A model generated the notes under the pieces. It made no database searches, was not told the DNA's origin, and worked only from the letters and a program-made list of their open reading frames with translations. DNA of 64,000 bases from Plazaster borealis (Eukaryota > Echinodermata > Asteroidea > Forcipulatida > Labidiasteridae): the NCBI GenBank assembly GCA_021014325.1, contig JAJGQC010000626.1, forward strand, positions 62,001-126,000, in the 5' to 3' direction. Position 1 is the first letter of the stretch, and each line of letters starts with the position of its first letter. The position numbers and the translations under genes are program-made. Shown here piece after piece: positions 22,356 through 35,066 of the stretch.

Positions 22356-23545
22356 CTTTAAGAGCAGTCACCGCAAACTTTTCTGATAAATGTGAGGAAT
22401 GGTTCCACTGGAAAAGAAAATAACATGGTTAAAATTTAGTACACGGACGGACAGGAGGCAATGTGTTCTCAACGCTATAAAACAACGTAGAATCTCGGGG
22501 TCAGGACTTCTGGTGACCTCGCTTGACCTCATCAATATTCATAGGGGTCAGTTGCATTATTCATGAGCAGTATTGTTGCTAATCTGGGCACGTTTTATAA
22601 AGAACTCGCCCACTCTAGCGTTGTGCTTACTCCCCTGAGCTCCAAAGATAACCTTTGGGTAAACAAATAGTTTCAGATTTTTTTCCCCAGCTATTTTCTT
22701 AAGAATCGGTCGTATCGTCCGTTCAAAAGCTATAGTATGCTATTTATAATAAATATAATGAATAGTCCAACTTAGGGGCACCAAAACAATTACAAATATT
22801 GAGCGGACTTATTTCGCAATTGCTGTTAGTCTTTCAAGATTATTCGTTGAAGACTAAATAGCGATTATGAAACTAGTTCAACTACTTCACCTTATTATAG
22901 TCTTCCAATTAGTAGCCCCCCCCCCCGCTCTTATAATTTTCATTTAATTAACTCAAAATTAAACGCTTAGCTAAGCTATTTGTTTTGGAACATCAACACA
23001 TAATAGTCAGGACACAACATAACAAAGTGAAGTTACTTTTATAGTCTTAACAAAATAATAGTTTGTCCGTTTTTTATTTAGTAAACATTCCTTCTTATTT
23101 GTGACCAGCAGGGACTTTTGATATACTTTTGACTGAAGTTGTTGTGCAAATTGACCAAGTGATTGTCTCAGTGCTTACTTTTAAGAATTGACAGCTTTTC
23201 AGCCGATCAAATTACATTGTCAGAATATGAAACCAGTTTTAAATATTTCTATTCCAACTCAAGCCTAAAGATTGATACGGACCTTCCATTCAATCACATT
23301 TTTTCTTCTGCATGCAACTAAACACTGCAATAAAATTTCAATTGGAATTCACTCAAAATGCAAATTAGTCACGAACCCACATACCACTAAATCAGCATGC
23401 AGCGCACTTCTTTGCATTATCATTGGTCGGTTACTCAGTTCATGCGCAGCTCGCAATCTGGTTTCTCTGCAAATAAACAAAAACGCCGGCTGAAACTTCA
23501 CATCACTATTTCAGAACGGAGAAGCTACGATGAATGTGACACAAT
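22356..23545. other. Intergenic, upstream of the Kelch gene
   Basis: Holds the presumed promoter and 5' UTR of the minus-strand Kelch gene. I see no convincing TATA box or exon. A poly-C run lies near 22918-22926. Confidence 0.4.
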
Positions 23546-23567
23546 GAAGACTCTTCTTCTTTTTCGT
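23546..23567 (+). CDS. Candidate first exon starting a signal peptide
   Basis: ATG at 23546 with A at -3 opens MKTLLLF and runs after 22 bases into C then GTAAGT, a consensus donor in phase 1. A basic residue followed by leucines is the usual opening of a secretory signal peptide. The SRCR array downstream on this strand needs such an exon ending in phase 1, but its first sure exon is 25 kb away. A short upstream ATG frame (23530) ends at the TGA overlapping this ATG. It may be chance, or belong to another gene. Confidence 0.25.
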
Positions 23568-23956
23568 AAGTCACATAATTTCTTTCAATCAGCCTTTCCC
23601 TAGTGGGCCCAATTTTATAAATTTTACTGTTTATAGCTAAAAATTGTGTTGAGTACTTTTCTTCTCTTAGCAAAAAAGAAGAAGTAGGGAACTAGTTACA
23701 AAGAATAAGCATTGTGTGTTATTTTGGCTGGTACAGTCTGGTTTTTTTTCAGCAAGATAAGTCAGTGCTACGCTAGGCATATTTGTTTTCTGCTCACTCC
23801 AAGCTCTATGAATAATTGATCCCGGGGGAAGTTTCATAAAGCATATTACCGCTAATAATTTGTACTTCTATTTTTGCCTTTTTCATTTTGTTCATGTTCG
23901 TGCCCATGTGTAAACACAGTGTGTTCTTAAGCATGATAAACGATCGAGTCATACTT

Positions 23957-24283
23957 TGGTGGCCCCGAAGGCACGTCGAAAATATATATTTACGTATACA
24001 TTTTCACGATTTGTGCCCCAAATCGCAAATATTCACGTAAATATTTACGTTAATTCATGATTTCGGCCGTGTCGCGAATTATTTACGTTTTCCTATCTCA
24101 CTATATATGTAAACATAATAAACGTAAATATTCACGTAAAGATTTAGGCTACCAAATAATTAATATTTGTTTCCTTCAAAGCGCAAATATGTATGAAAAT
24201 ATTCATAACTTGTGCCCCAAATCTCAAATATTCACGTTGATATTCACGCCTATGTAATGTTCGATGTCCCTTCAGGGCCACCA
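23957..24283. mobile_element. AT-rich palindromic element, complete copy
   Basis: Inverted ends TGGTGGCCCCGAAGG...ACGTCGAA and TTCGATGTCCCTTCAGGG then CCACCA enclose many ACGTAAATATTTACGT-type palindromes. No open frame is present, so it would be a non-autonomous DNA transposon. Confidence 0.78.
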
Positions 24284-27200
24284 TACATAATTGATTTGCA
24301 TTGTTGCATCACTCATCTGTGGCAAATTATTTAAAGTTGTTTACCGGTAAGCAAACCAATGTGCTTATTATACGTATAGGAGAAGAAGTTTGGTAAGCAA
24401 AATGTTTTTATACAACTTCGAGAAGAAGTTTGGCGGTGTGTGTCTGAGATGGACCACATCGTTGCGTCAATCTATATTAACCGTAGAGGCACGTTTTCGC
24501 GGTCGTAACGAAGAACCGTTTCGGTTGTATTGGCCGTTAGACTGATGCGTCCCCATTACCAAGGGTTAATCATCCATAGAACCGCCGGCAAATTTATGCG
24601 CCTTTTGCTGTGCTCATTATGAGCTGTAGTGATGAAACATAATTTTTACCAAGGGCCGCTCCAAATTTAAGCCGACACAAAGTCCGTCTACTTACTTTAG
24701 GCTCATGAAACTGGCCCCGACAGCAAGCTAGTTTTATTTTGCTTTGCCTAAGAAGCGATTGCGAACAAATAAAAGTGGGTCAAAGGGTCACTCAGTTAGC
24801 ATAATTCTTACATGTTTGATTTAATGTTCGGCCCTGGCCGATTTCACAAAGAGTTAAGATTGATCTTAACTGTGTATCAATCTTAATTGCATAAGCATCA
24901 TGTGATGTCACAATGCAAATTTCTAGGGTGATACTGACAACTCGTGTTAAGATGAATCGTAGTGCTTTGTCAAATCGAGCCCAGTGCATACAATTTTTAA
25001 GATGCATTTCATAAGTTATTATTTATTGGCGTTATTACTTGTTTGATTATTTCCATTCAAATTCATGCTTCCTGTTTTGGTAAAAATCCAAATATAACAT
25101 TATCAATATCATGGTAGTAAACATGAAAAACAACAATAAAACATTGAATACCCGGGTTATCATCCAGATACTGTACTTGAACCCATACTGTCAACATTTT
25201 ATACTTATTTATAACTTAGTTATTTATATACATACATATTGTTTTTCTGATAGGCCTATCCGGTAGTTTGAATGGATAATTATAAGCTGTAGACGATGTG
25301 ACCTGTGACATCACATGTTTACAAAAGAGCCACAGAGCCTGGACTTCCTGCAGGCACGATTTGTACACAGACTAATGGAATAAAACATAAAATCTTATAT
25401 TTTATGGAGATTGCACTGTCTAATTCCTATCAACTTTTGATATGATGAAAGGGGGCACATCTCAAAACTTGTCCAGCTTTTACTTTCATAATTCTTGGAT
25501 TTATGTGGAAATTATGACACAAAATGTCAACTTTCCCATAGGATCTGTGTAGTATCTTGCCTGCCATGACAGAATACCCAAAGAATGCACAAGGTCACAC
25601 TTATTGTAAACAAAGTTCACATGGTCTATAGGCTTTAGTTTGCAAGACACTTGTAGAAATTTACAGACATTTTGCGCATACTTCATTGAATTAATGCTTT
25701 CAAAAATACTTATAAACAATGAGGTAAACATGATTGCAATTGAATGTCGCAAACAACCAGGGCTGTAGGAGGTGCACGCGGCACCCCTTATGTTTTTGTT
25801 CCCACCAAATGAGTTTAATTATACGCAGATACAAACAAAAGAACGACATTAATGATTGACATAAACTAATAAAAACCCATTAGACTCAAATCCTCCTTTA
25901 ATGGTTTCTGCGTGACTAGGAAAATGAACAGTTTTGTAATTAAGGCTGTGTAAAAGTGCTTTTATAATTATTACATTATTGCTACCCACTGGACAATCGC
26001 TCAACCAGCTGCCTCTGCGTATAAAAGACCCGTGACTAATCATGACATTCACCTTTCAAATTAAACGTGATGTAACAACGGATGAATTTCAAAACTTCAA
26101 TTAAAATCTTATGTTTGCCTTCCTTATACGGTGAGCTGTTTAAAATAGATAATTGCAGCTCCTTGAGCGTCTGCTTACACAGTCTTAGTGAACTAAGTCT
26201 CACGTATTACAAGAGCTGCCAGCAAAAGTTATTTAAAGATCAACTGGAACGAAACTAACATTAGTGTTGTTCTTTTGTGCACGAAGTCTACGAGTGAAAA
26301 TATTTTGTTAGCCCTTACAAAATATAACAAATAGATAAATATTATTAAACAAATAAATACAACAACACTGGGATCTGTTCCCACTCTTGTGGAATGGTTC
26401 AGTCTAGGATATCAAGGACGTTGACTCCACCAGGGCCTTGTACTTTGAGAAAACAGTGAAATAAATCAAATGTGACATGACCCCCTCCCCACCTATGTGG
26501 ATTAGTACAGTTCAGGATATCAATGACTTTGACTTCCCATCGAAGAAAGCAGTGAAATAGATATCATATGCCATGACTTAGTGTTACCAGCCCTCACTTA
26601 TTGGTTTTAACTAAAGGTTTCCTAGAAGAAAAAAATGAATGTCTTAATATTATAAGTCACAACTATGACTTAAATCTTACAAATTAGAATAACTCATGGC
26701 TTATGAATTAGCATCTCCTATATTGTACATTTTGTTTACGGCTAACCAAATTCAGAAGTATGACTTGTGCCAATTAAGTCATTATTATACAAGTCATATG
26801 TATGAGATATATCTCATATTTAAAAGTATAAATTGTCATACTAATGGTTGAGTCATGATATGTGACTAAGTTATAATTATGAAATCTAAGTTTATTGTGT
26901 TTTGTTCCTCTCTCTCTCCCAATGTCCCTTTAACTCTTCCGTAGTTTTGAAGGCTTGTACTTTTGAAGGCATTATTTGTTGTCAGTGTCGTCAGGCTGAA
27001 GGAAATTACAAATTTATATTATATACTAAATGATCGCATGGAACAAAAGTCACTTCGGCACGACCCAGTATAGCTTATTGTTGGAAAGAGCTCTCGTCGT
27101 ATAAACAGCGTTATTAAGTCAACTGTGAAGGGAGGGTAGTGCAACTGAGCTATGATGTTAAAGGCACACGTTGTCTTTGATTGTGTGATGTGGTGAACTT

Positions 27201-29190
27201 AACACGGTCCGCCATTTGTAGAACCACGTTTTTTACTCCACAAAATGGCGGACCATAAGGAAGTAAAAGGAAAACAACAACATTTCGAGGCAAATTTGTG
27301 TGGATCATTATATTCTACTTTTAAAATCTCCTTCCGACCTTATTAATTTAAAATGCTTTTTACAACCCATAGCGCCCAATCCAAGGCAACGTGTCCCTTT
27401 AACGCTTGCCTTGAGTCGCTTAACATGACAATGATGTTTTTGGGGGTGTCTTTTTCTTAACGCAAGCTGATGAGTGTTCCCTATCAAACGATGCAGAGTT
27501 TTGCTTTGGTGCTAATGGCGGTTCATAGCGGAATTGAAGAGCTATGGCCTAAAAACCTTAATGACAAAACGTACGTTTTTATTGGTAGTACCACTACAAT
27601 ATTTCCACTATTACATTTCTAAGGGTAACTACAAAATCTATAATAAATAATACACATCGAAACTGCTGTAATGTTGTCTGTTGACCACGGGTGTAATCCC
27701 AGGGGGAAGGGGCAGGGATATAGCCCCTCCCCTTTTGGACCGAGGGAGGGGGGGCGGCCGTAGGATCATCCCCCGAATTTCCTTCAAAATCATTAAGTTT
27801 GACACCCGGCTCATTTAAGTTTTGTTTGAAACATAATGCTCCATTGCCTCAGCATTCAAAATAGTGTATTCGGATCATTTTGCTGTCACCGGCTAAACAT
27901 CCACTGCCTTTACAATGTGGTGAATTGATTTATGTTTTATTTATTGTTTGTGTGTCCTATGGGGAAACCTTTCAGTAAAACACCTTTTATCAAAGGTGTC
28001 CAGCAGTTAAACAATATATATATATATAACAAATAGAAAACAAATACAAAACATTAAACAGATTTTACAGTAGGCCTATATTATAAAAAAAAATTGAATA
28101 GTAAAGTGAGCCAGCTAGAACAGATGAATGTTAGTAAATAGATGCATGCGTAATGGAAACGAACCAAGGACAGGAATCGAGTAAACAAACAAAACATACT
28201 GAAAGCGAAAAAAAACGCAAAGGGAGAAATTAAGAAAATAATTCTGGAATGCATTACGGGCTTCGAATACTAGAGGAAACTTGGGGACATACGAGGAGAT
28301 CACAGTTACGAAATATCGGCTCGATGGATTCCATCAAGCAAATTGGTTGAGCGCCAAAATATTGGAGTAAGCTTTCCTTTGAAGTTACTTTATTTCAATT
28401 AAGGTCTAAATTCCGTTGGTGTAAAACTTGAAAGCTTGTATTACTTTGGTTGAAGACCGGCCCTTGATACAAAGACAGATAATGGACTGACCTCGTAATT
28501 GGTTCTTCAAAGGCATATACAAAGTAATACTCGATGCTTGCCACTAGCAGTGCGGACACAAACTACAAGTGGGATACAATCCCAATCGATCTGTTGAATC
28601 GTGCACTACCTTGGCAACCAACACGCAATTGCTTCACTTTCTTAGAGTCTCATTTGATACATCATATCATTCGTCAAAAGGAGGTTTTTTTGTGTCCAAT
28701 TTCTTAGATTCGCTGCTTAAATACATGGGCGTCATATAGGAGGGGGGGGCAGGGGGGCATGTCCCCCCAAGTTTTCAAGGGTGGGGGACACAATATCAAA
28801 TGTCCCCCCATGTTTTTTGCCCATGCCGTTATTACATTAGTGTAAAAGCCGGACAAGTGGACTAAAACGCATGCTATATCTCCTGCTACTTTGAATCTCA
28901 GCGTGATTGGAGACGAACATTTTTCAAAGTGCTCAGATCGACCTTAGATTAATTCTGTAATTTGTACGCCGACCCTCCCACTCTTTACACGCTGAGCGCT
29001 CTAACGTATTTGCCATTTCCTGGATGTACTTGAACGATGAATATCAGCACAAAGCAATGGGCGTATACACTGCCCTGGACATTGCAAGCAGTCTACTCCA
29101 TGATAATTTTTTATATTCAGCCATCTGCTAGGATGATTACACGGCCTACATCGTGTCTCTTACAACAAAACCGGATTGATATTTTCAGCA
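24284..29190. other. Gene-free stretch with scattered short repeats
   Basis: Frames are short and show no motif. Contents I recognise: a MITE-like copy at about 24840-24985 (related to 7683 and 45298), a fragment AGACGATGTGACCTGTGACA near 25290 related to 9720, a TTAA-flanked MITE at 27162, and G/C-rich runs near 27690-27770 and 28740-28810. Confidence 0.5.
27158..27402. mobile_element. TTAA-flanked MITE, family 1, copy 2
   Basis: TTAA at 27158 is followed by AGGCACACGTTG; CAACGTGTCCCT is followed by TTAA at 27399. The inverted ends match in 11 of 12 positions. The interior (GCGGACCATAAGG, AAGTAAAAGGAAAAC, TTTGTGTGGATCATTATA) matches 10040-10235 of copy 1. Confidence 0.85.
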
Positions 29191-29196
29191 AGACGC

Positions 29197-29228
29197 TTGT
29201 TTGTTTGTTTGTTTGTTTGTTTGTTTGA
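29197..29228. repeat. (TTTG)n microsatellite
   Basis: About eight TTTG units followed by T-rich DNA. Confidence 0.95.
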
Positions 29229-32109
29229 TTGTTTATTTATTATTATTTTTTTTGGTGCTATGTTTTTGTCTGTTTTGTTTTTTGCTTTTTTCCCTTTTAT
29301 TGCCTTGTGTTTTATTTGTTGTTCTTGTGTTGTTGAGGTCGAATAATTAACAACAATAATATCAATATTATTCCAAACACATGCCAGGATCACAACTCAT
29401 TAATTTTGTTCTGAGTTTGCTTAACAGTTTGTTAGTAAAAGATTTGTATTTGTTCTGATAGAGTATTTTAAAGTAGAAACATCCTGTATAACTTAGATAT
29501 TCTATAAATCGGCCCATTGTTTTAAGCTTAAGCAGTTGTCCTTAAAATTTGATACATTTTATATCTTTGAAATATGGCGTAGGCCCTACAAGAAATATTC
29601 ATCAAATTTTAATCAACATCCTTACTTTTTCTTAACATCGCTTACTGTAGTGTTACGCACAGAGGTGGAAATGTATGTTACTGGAAGAGGCCTTAAAAAA
29701 GGATGATAAAACTTTCTATCTGAAAATCAAAGATGACAAAAGTGAAAGAACCTATCATAAACAACCATGGACTTTACAAGTTTCCTGAACCGAAGCAAAA
29801 TTGTTAATTTTACAATCCATGAGAGCAGGGGCGGATACAGGGGGGGGGGGGCGTGGGCGTCAGCCCCCTCAAAAAAACAACAACAACTTTTCTATTTTCT
29901 TTTTTAGTACTGCCTGTTTAAAAATTAGCCACAAGTGTGTGTGGTGTAAATTTCCCCCCAGAGGCAGGATGGATTTCTTTGTCATACTATACCATTCACA
30001 TTTTTTCTTTCTGCCAAAATGAGTCTTTCATGATATGTCACTTGTAATTGTTTAGATTTGCAACAGTAACGTAACATTCGAAACCTGATGTGCCAATTTG
30101 TCCGGGATAATACGACAGCTTGAATTTGAAAAAACGATCTTACCCACTAGTGAATATGTGAATATGCATGAAACCTAGTGAATATGTGAATATGCATGAA
30201 ACCAGATAATGCAGCGACCAGATCCAAACGTGAGATTTGTGGTATTACAATTTTCTTTGAGTAAAATTAGAAGATTGATATGGATCAAAAGTGCTTATAA
30301 AAAGTGTGTCTATTTCTCTGTTTTAGGCAAACAGAGGCTTGATTTTTCACCCCTCAAAATGCCAAAAGCTCAGAGCTTCCGCCAGGGGCTTCGCCCCCCT
30401 GGACCCCTTATCGGGGCTTCACCCCTAGACCCCACCATTAATGTTACAGTAACATTTTTCAGTAAATTTAGAAGAGTGAAATGGATCAGAAGTGCTTAAA
30501 AAGTGTTTCTTTTTCTCTGTTTTTGGTTAATTATATTGGAAAATTGCACTATCATATCGTTTGTCTCACCATGGAGGAAGGATCCTCCTCACCCAACACT
30601 TTTTTGTCCCTGAATAAATATTAATTGTAGACTGCATTTTTATTTTATAACTCAGGATGGCTGATTCAATGACTCCCAACTCGAAAATGGTGATTAAATA
30701 ATGATCTTGCAAAAACAAAATTGGTTAAAGTGGTCAGATCGTGCATGAGACCGCACCACAGAGCATCTAGAATCCTAACTGTTTCGGAGCATGTAGGCGG
30801 GCCCCTGAACCCATGCCGTTAGGGCTTCGAGTTACGCGTTCTCAGGCGCCTCTTGAATGTCTATAAATAATATGGAATTACCCTGAAACGAACCTCAATG
30901 AGAAGAACGAAATTATGTGTAGGCCTACACGAAAACGAATTTGGATGCAATAGTAGCTATAAAGAAACCGTAGTTTGAATGAATTAGGAAAATATTCGTG
31001 AATTTGATTGCCTGTTGATGAAACTGAATTAATTTTTGCTAAAAACCTATAGGGCCTATAGTAACAGTGGCCAATCCAATTAAAAGTAAATTAAAAATAT
31101 CCGACATGACAAGGCAGCAATCAAATTCTCCCAAACTAACATGCAATGTGCTGACTTCATTTTTTGTAATGTCTAAATATTGCATCGTCACAAAAATATA
31201 GTTCCGGTTAAGTCGCCTCCTATCATGTTGGTTAAGTCATTACGTCACACCAATTTCATCGTTCAAAGGCATTTCATGCGAAACAAACATTTATAATAAG
31301 ACCTATATAGTCTTTTAAAGAACGTAGGCCTATACATTGTAAAAGCCAAGTTCAATTCCTGCATAAATGTTCATAACAAAACTAACTCAATGCATTTACT
31401 ACGGGCTACTCTCCGAATCGTTGAGTCAGTTTGCGTGAAGTGTGCATGACTTACAGTGTCATTACGTCACACTTTACGGACGGGGAGGTTGTATGTTGTA
31501 TGCCTTCATTTATTGTAAACCAGTGAAATGGAAATAGGCCTAAGGGGCCATTCAGATGAGTCAATGTTAAACAAATTCGATTTGTTTTTCGAAATTGTTT
31601 TGACCCACCAGCCACCCCAAATTTTGACTTTAAAATAGGCCTATTGAATGGCTTCATAATATAATCTATACACTAAAGAACTAAGAAATGCCTCAAATGA
31701 ACCAGATATTTTAGATCAAATGTTTCTAACATCAGTACTTTTCATGAGCTTTTCCTGGCTTTAACAAACAACTTTGTAGTTTGATCAGAAATTAAATTGA
31801 CGATCTTGGCCAGCTGGGTATTTTTTCTTCTTCTTTTTCGTTTTTTAACATAATATAATTTGTTTAAACAAAAACTGTATTTCGATGTACAGTTATTTCT
31901 TTTGACCCACCCACCCACAATTTCGGGGAAAAACAATCGAATGGCCCCTAAATGTCTCTAAAATTGACAAATTGAAATTGTCAAGCTTGCACGGTCTACA
32001 TCAAGTCGGCTTAACTTCTTTCAACAGCGAGTCATTCAAAGTGGTGTAAGTGATCTTTTAATGGGGATTTAAATCGAAAACAAAACCATTCCTCAATTAT
32101 ATTGGATAA
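29229..32109. other. Gene-free stretch
   Basis: No exon is supported. Around 30237-30325 and 30441-30530 a block (ATGGATCAAAAGTGCTTA, CTATTTCTCTGTTTT) is repeated about 204 bases apart, with a G/C-rich spacer GGGGCTTCGCCCCCCTGG. GGGGCGGATACAGGGGGG near 29829 resembles the end of a degraded DNA transposon. Confidence 0.45.
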
Positions 32110-32347
32110 CGTATAATGCATTTTGAGAAACTTTTCATTTCGAAGTAATGCAGTTATGGAAAAAGATATTGTTTTTTTATCCCCCAAACGTTTCTCAGAT
32201 TATGTATTCCAAATGCAGATCATTCTCCCTGCGTGGACATAACCGCTCCAAATTTTCGGCAATATCTCAAAAACGCTACCACCTTTTGAAATGAAATTTT
32301 CACGGGTTATTTTGATGGTATATGATATATACATAGGATTGAAACAA
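32110..32347 (+). repeat. Dispersed repeat family X, copy 1
   Basis: Shares with 39627-39855 the blocks TTATGGAAAAAGATAT, TTTTTATCCCCCAAA, CTGCGTGGACATAAC, CAATATCTCAAAA-like and CCACCTTTTGAAATGAAATT. Identity by eye is about 80 percent. It has no open frame or clear terminal repeat. Confidence 0.75.
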
Positions 32348-33249
32348 ACAGTGAATTCCAAGTACCAAACACATAATCCCTTTAACAGACGATACGAACG
32401 ACCTACAAGACGATCCAGGCGAGCTGCTTTTGAGTAAAAGACACGTTGCCACCATTTTGACGCCAGTGACAAATCCGGAAAAAAAAACATCATAAATGTT
32501 GGTAAATGCAGACATTCGATATAAGCATGATTTAGGGGTTTTTCCAAATTCTGTTTGTTTCGACATTGGCAGTAGTTTAAACGGAAATTATTTCTTTAAC
32601 TATCTTGGGTGGGTTCGAGTTTCTCCCAATTCGGGGGTTTCTCCGCACTGCGGCAGGGATTGAAAAGCATATGACTTTAGTAGTGGGACATAAATTTTTG
32701 TGGGGAATATTTTTAGAAAAATGTGCCTTTGATGATACAAACATGACATTTTGCGCAGAGTCAGAGTATGCCATGAAAATATATTTGGCTATAGGTCCAT
32801 CGAGATTAGTCCTAGAAAATAACAAGCAATATTCAAATTTTTTGAATTGGTTGCCATTAATGCGTGATATGCTGCCTATACTTTTTTTCAAGGGACAAGT
32901 CCTCGTTTGCCCTGTAGCCAAATATCTGATGACATACTTTGACTGTGTGCCAAATCCCTGCGACACTACAGCATTATTGTTTTACCGTTTACGTGACTTG
33001 GTTTGTAAAATCTAATTATAATTTCTAAAATTATACCCCGCTTTAAAACGACAATTCAGAGTGCAGGAGACCTTGAGAGTACTGTGAATTCTCGTTCAGG
33101 CTTTATATGCGAACGCAAGGAGGTTTCGTTGTAGGGACAATTAATTTGCAAGGGTTTAGGTCGTCATGTATTGGTATAGAGCGCTTACATCAAAATGAAT
33201 TCACACATCGTGTTCTAGGCCACGAAGGCCCATTAACGCTTACAACAAA

Positions 33250-33412
33250 TGAATTTCGGATCCGTTATTTCGGATTCGCATTCCGTTATACGGATGCTTA
33301 ATCCGTTATTGAGGATTCACAATCCGCTGTTACGGATTCCGAATCCGTTATTACGGATCAATCCATTATTTCGGACTCACAGTCCGTTATTATGGATGCT
33401 CAATCCGATTCG
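33250..33412. repeat. Short-unit minisatellite (TCCGTTATTACGGATT-type)
   Basis: About eight units of 18-21 bases in which TCCGTTATT alternates with GGATTC or GGATGC. Each unit is partly self-complementary (ATCCG against CGGAT), so the strand can fold into small hairpins. Confidence 0.8.
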
Positions 33413-33728
33413 TTTTAATTGCCGCACTTTTGCCGTGCGAAAATCATTGAGTTCCACACTGCAAAAATGCGACATTTAGCACAGGCTATGACCCCTCTTC
33501 AAGAATCGTCTCTGTTGATTCCAGGAAAACTTATCAACTGAAAGGTAAACCTGCAACATCACTCAATTACTTAAATTTAAATACAATGCATGTAACAGAG
33601 CAACACTGTTTTTGTGTTCTCTTTGTTTTCCCTTTCCTTCTCTAAGGAATTATTAATCATATTTATAGAAGCCCAAATTCAGCACTTACGCCACACACTT
33701 AGTAATAATAATATATTATATAATAGTA

Positions 33729-34012
33729 ATACTGAGTTCTTATATAGCGCTTTATCACACCCGATGGGCGTGTATGCTGCGCTCAGTATTTGTTGCTGCA
33801 TGCAAGGTATGCGGAGCAACGTTTTGAATTAATACCCATTCCTTTACATAGCACCATGTGTAGTGGTTTACAAAGTGCTGTGGCGCAATATGCAGCCAAT
33901 CAAACCGTAAACACCGGGGCGAATCCTTTTCTCATTTCGATAAATGCACTTGGTTCTTTTACGTATATAGGCCTATAACTTTACAGCTTTACGTCCCATC
34001 CGAAGGTAGTGG
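33729..34012 (-). mobile_element. Leucine-tRNA-like SINE, head missing
   Basis: On the minus strand the body CCTTCGGATGGGACGTAAAG is followed by GTTTACGG, GGCTGCATATTGCGCCACAG and CACTTTGTAAACCA, ending with GCGCTATATAAGAACTCAG, the 3' tail of this SINE class. The tRNA-like head is absent. Confidence 0.7.
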
Positions 34013-34164
34013 TCCCTGACATTTAACAATTGTGGATAAAGAACTTTAATCACTCGGGTGCACTGAACATTAATCAAACATTAAGACAGATAAATGATGT
34101 ACTCATTGGTTTCGTAGAGAGACGATCCATTACCGTTCTAATTAATTCTGTAGGTGCACCATAC

Positions 34165-34330
34165 AACCAACTTGTGTATGTTTCATCGAACATCGAGACC
34201 ACACCGGCTCTTTTCAGAGCCAACACTCCCACAAAGAGATTTACACATGGTTGTACCCGCAAGTTTACTATTTATTTATAGTTATTTCTTATTTCTCCAC
34301 ACCATGCAAAGCGTCAAACAACACTTAATA
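34165..34330 (+). repeat. Interspersed repeat with hammerhead-like motif, copy 2 (core broken)
   Basis: Contains TTCATCGAACATCGAGACCA, CTCTTTTCAGAGCC, TTTACACATGGTTGTACCCG and CAAGTTTACT as at 5150. The CTGAAGA half of the ribozyme-like core is missing. Confidence 0.6.
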
Positions 34331-35066
34331 TATTTGTTGTGTTTAATACACTATGTATAGACCATGCAAGTACGTATTCGAACATTTTGAGACTACTCTG
34401 GTCCTACGCACATTGCTTTAACTTGTGAAGGAAACACCCCCCCCCCCCCCCCGCCAACGGGTCCCAATATGAATACGCACGAGCCCGATTGAGGACTGGA
34501 GTGAGTGTTTCAATCCTTAAAAAACAACCTCCGTAGAATTATTAGATTATCTTAACATTTCAGCCTTGAATGCATTTAAAGAGAACCTGGAACAGAAGGC
34601 TATGGTTCCCGTATTATTTTGATAACTGTATTTTTTATTTTTTGACCCGTTTGTGTAACTGATGTATTAACTTCACGATCCACAGAAAATCTAACAATTT
34701 TGAATTCTAAAGAAAGGAATTACAAAAAAAAGAAAAAGATTATTAATAATTAAAATAAAAATCAACACTGAGATTGACGTTTAATGTTTTATATCATAAT
34801 TTGTATGATTGGGTCACCAGTTTAGAAATTTTAGTAAAGTAATATCTAAAAATAAAATTGGTTATTAATAACTAAAGTATAAATCAACAATGAGATTGCT
34901 ATATATATTTATCAAATAATTTGTATGGTTTGGTCACATGTATTACATAAAACACATGTTATTATAATATGAAGGTAAGTGATGTTTAGACCGTGTAGAT
35001 TGTGTCGTGTGCCTGGAAGAAGGAAGTGACTAAAGTTACCTGAAAAGGGCGTAAGCAATTAATGTG

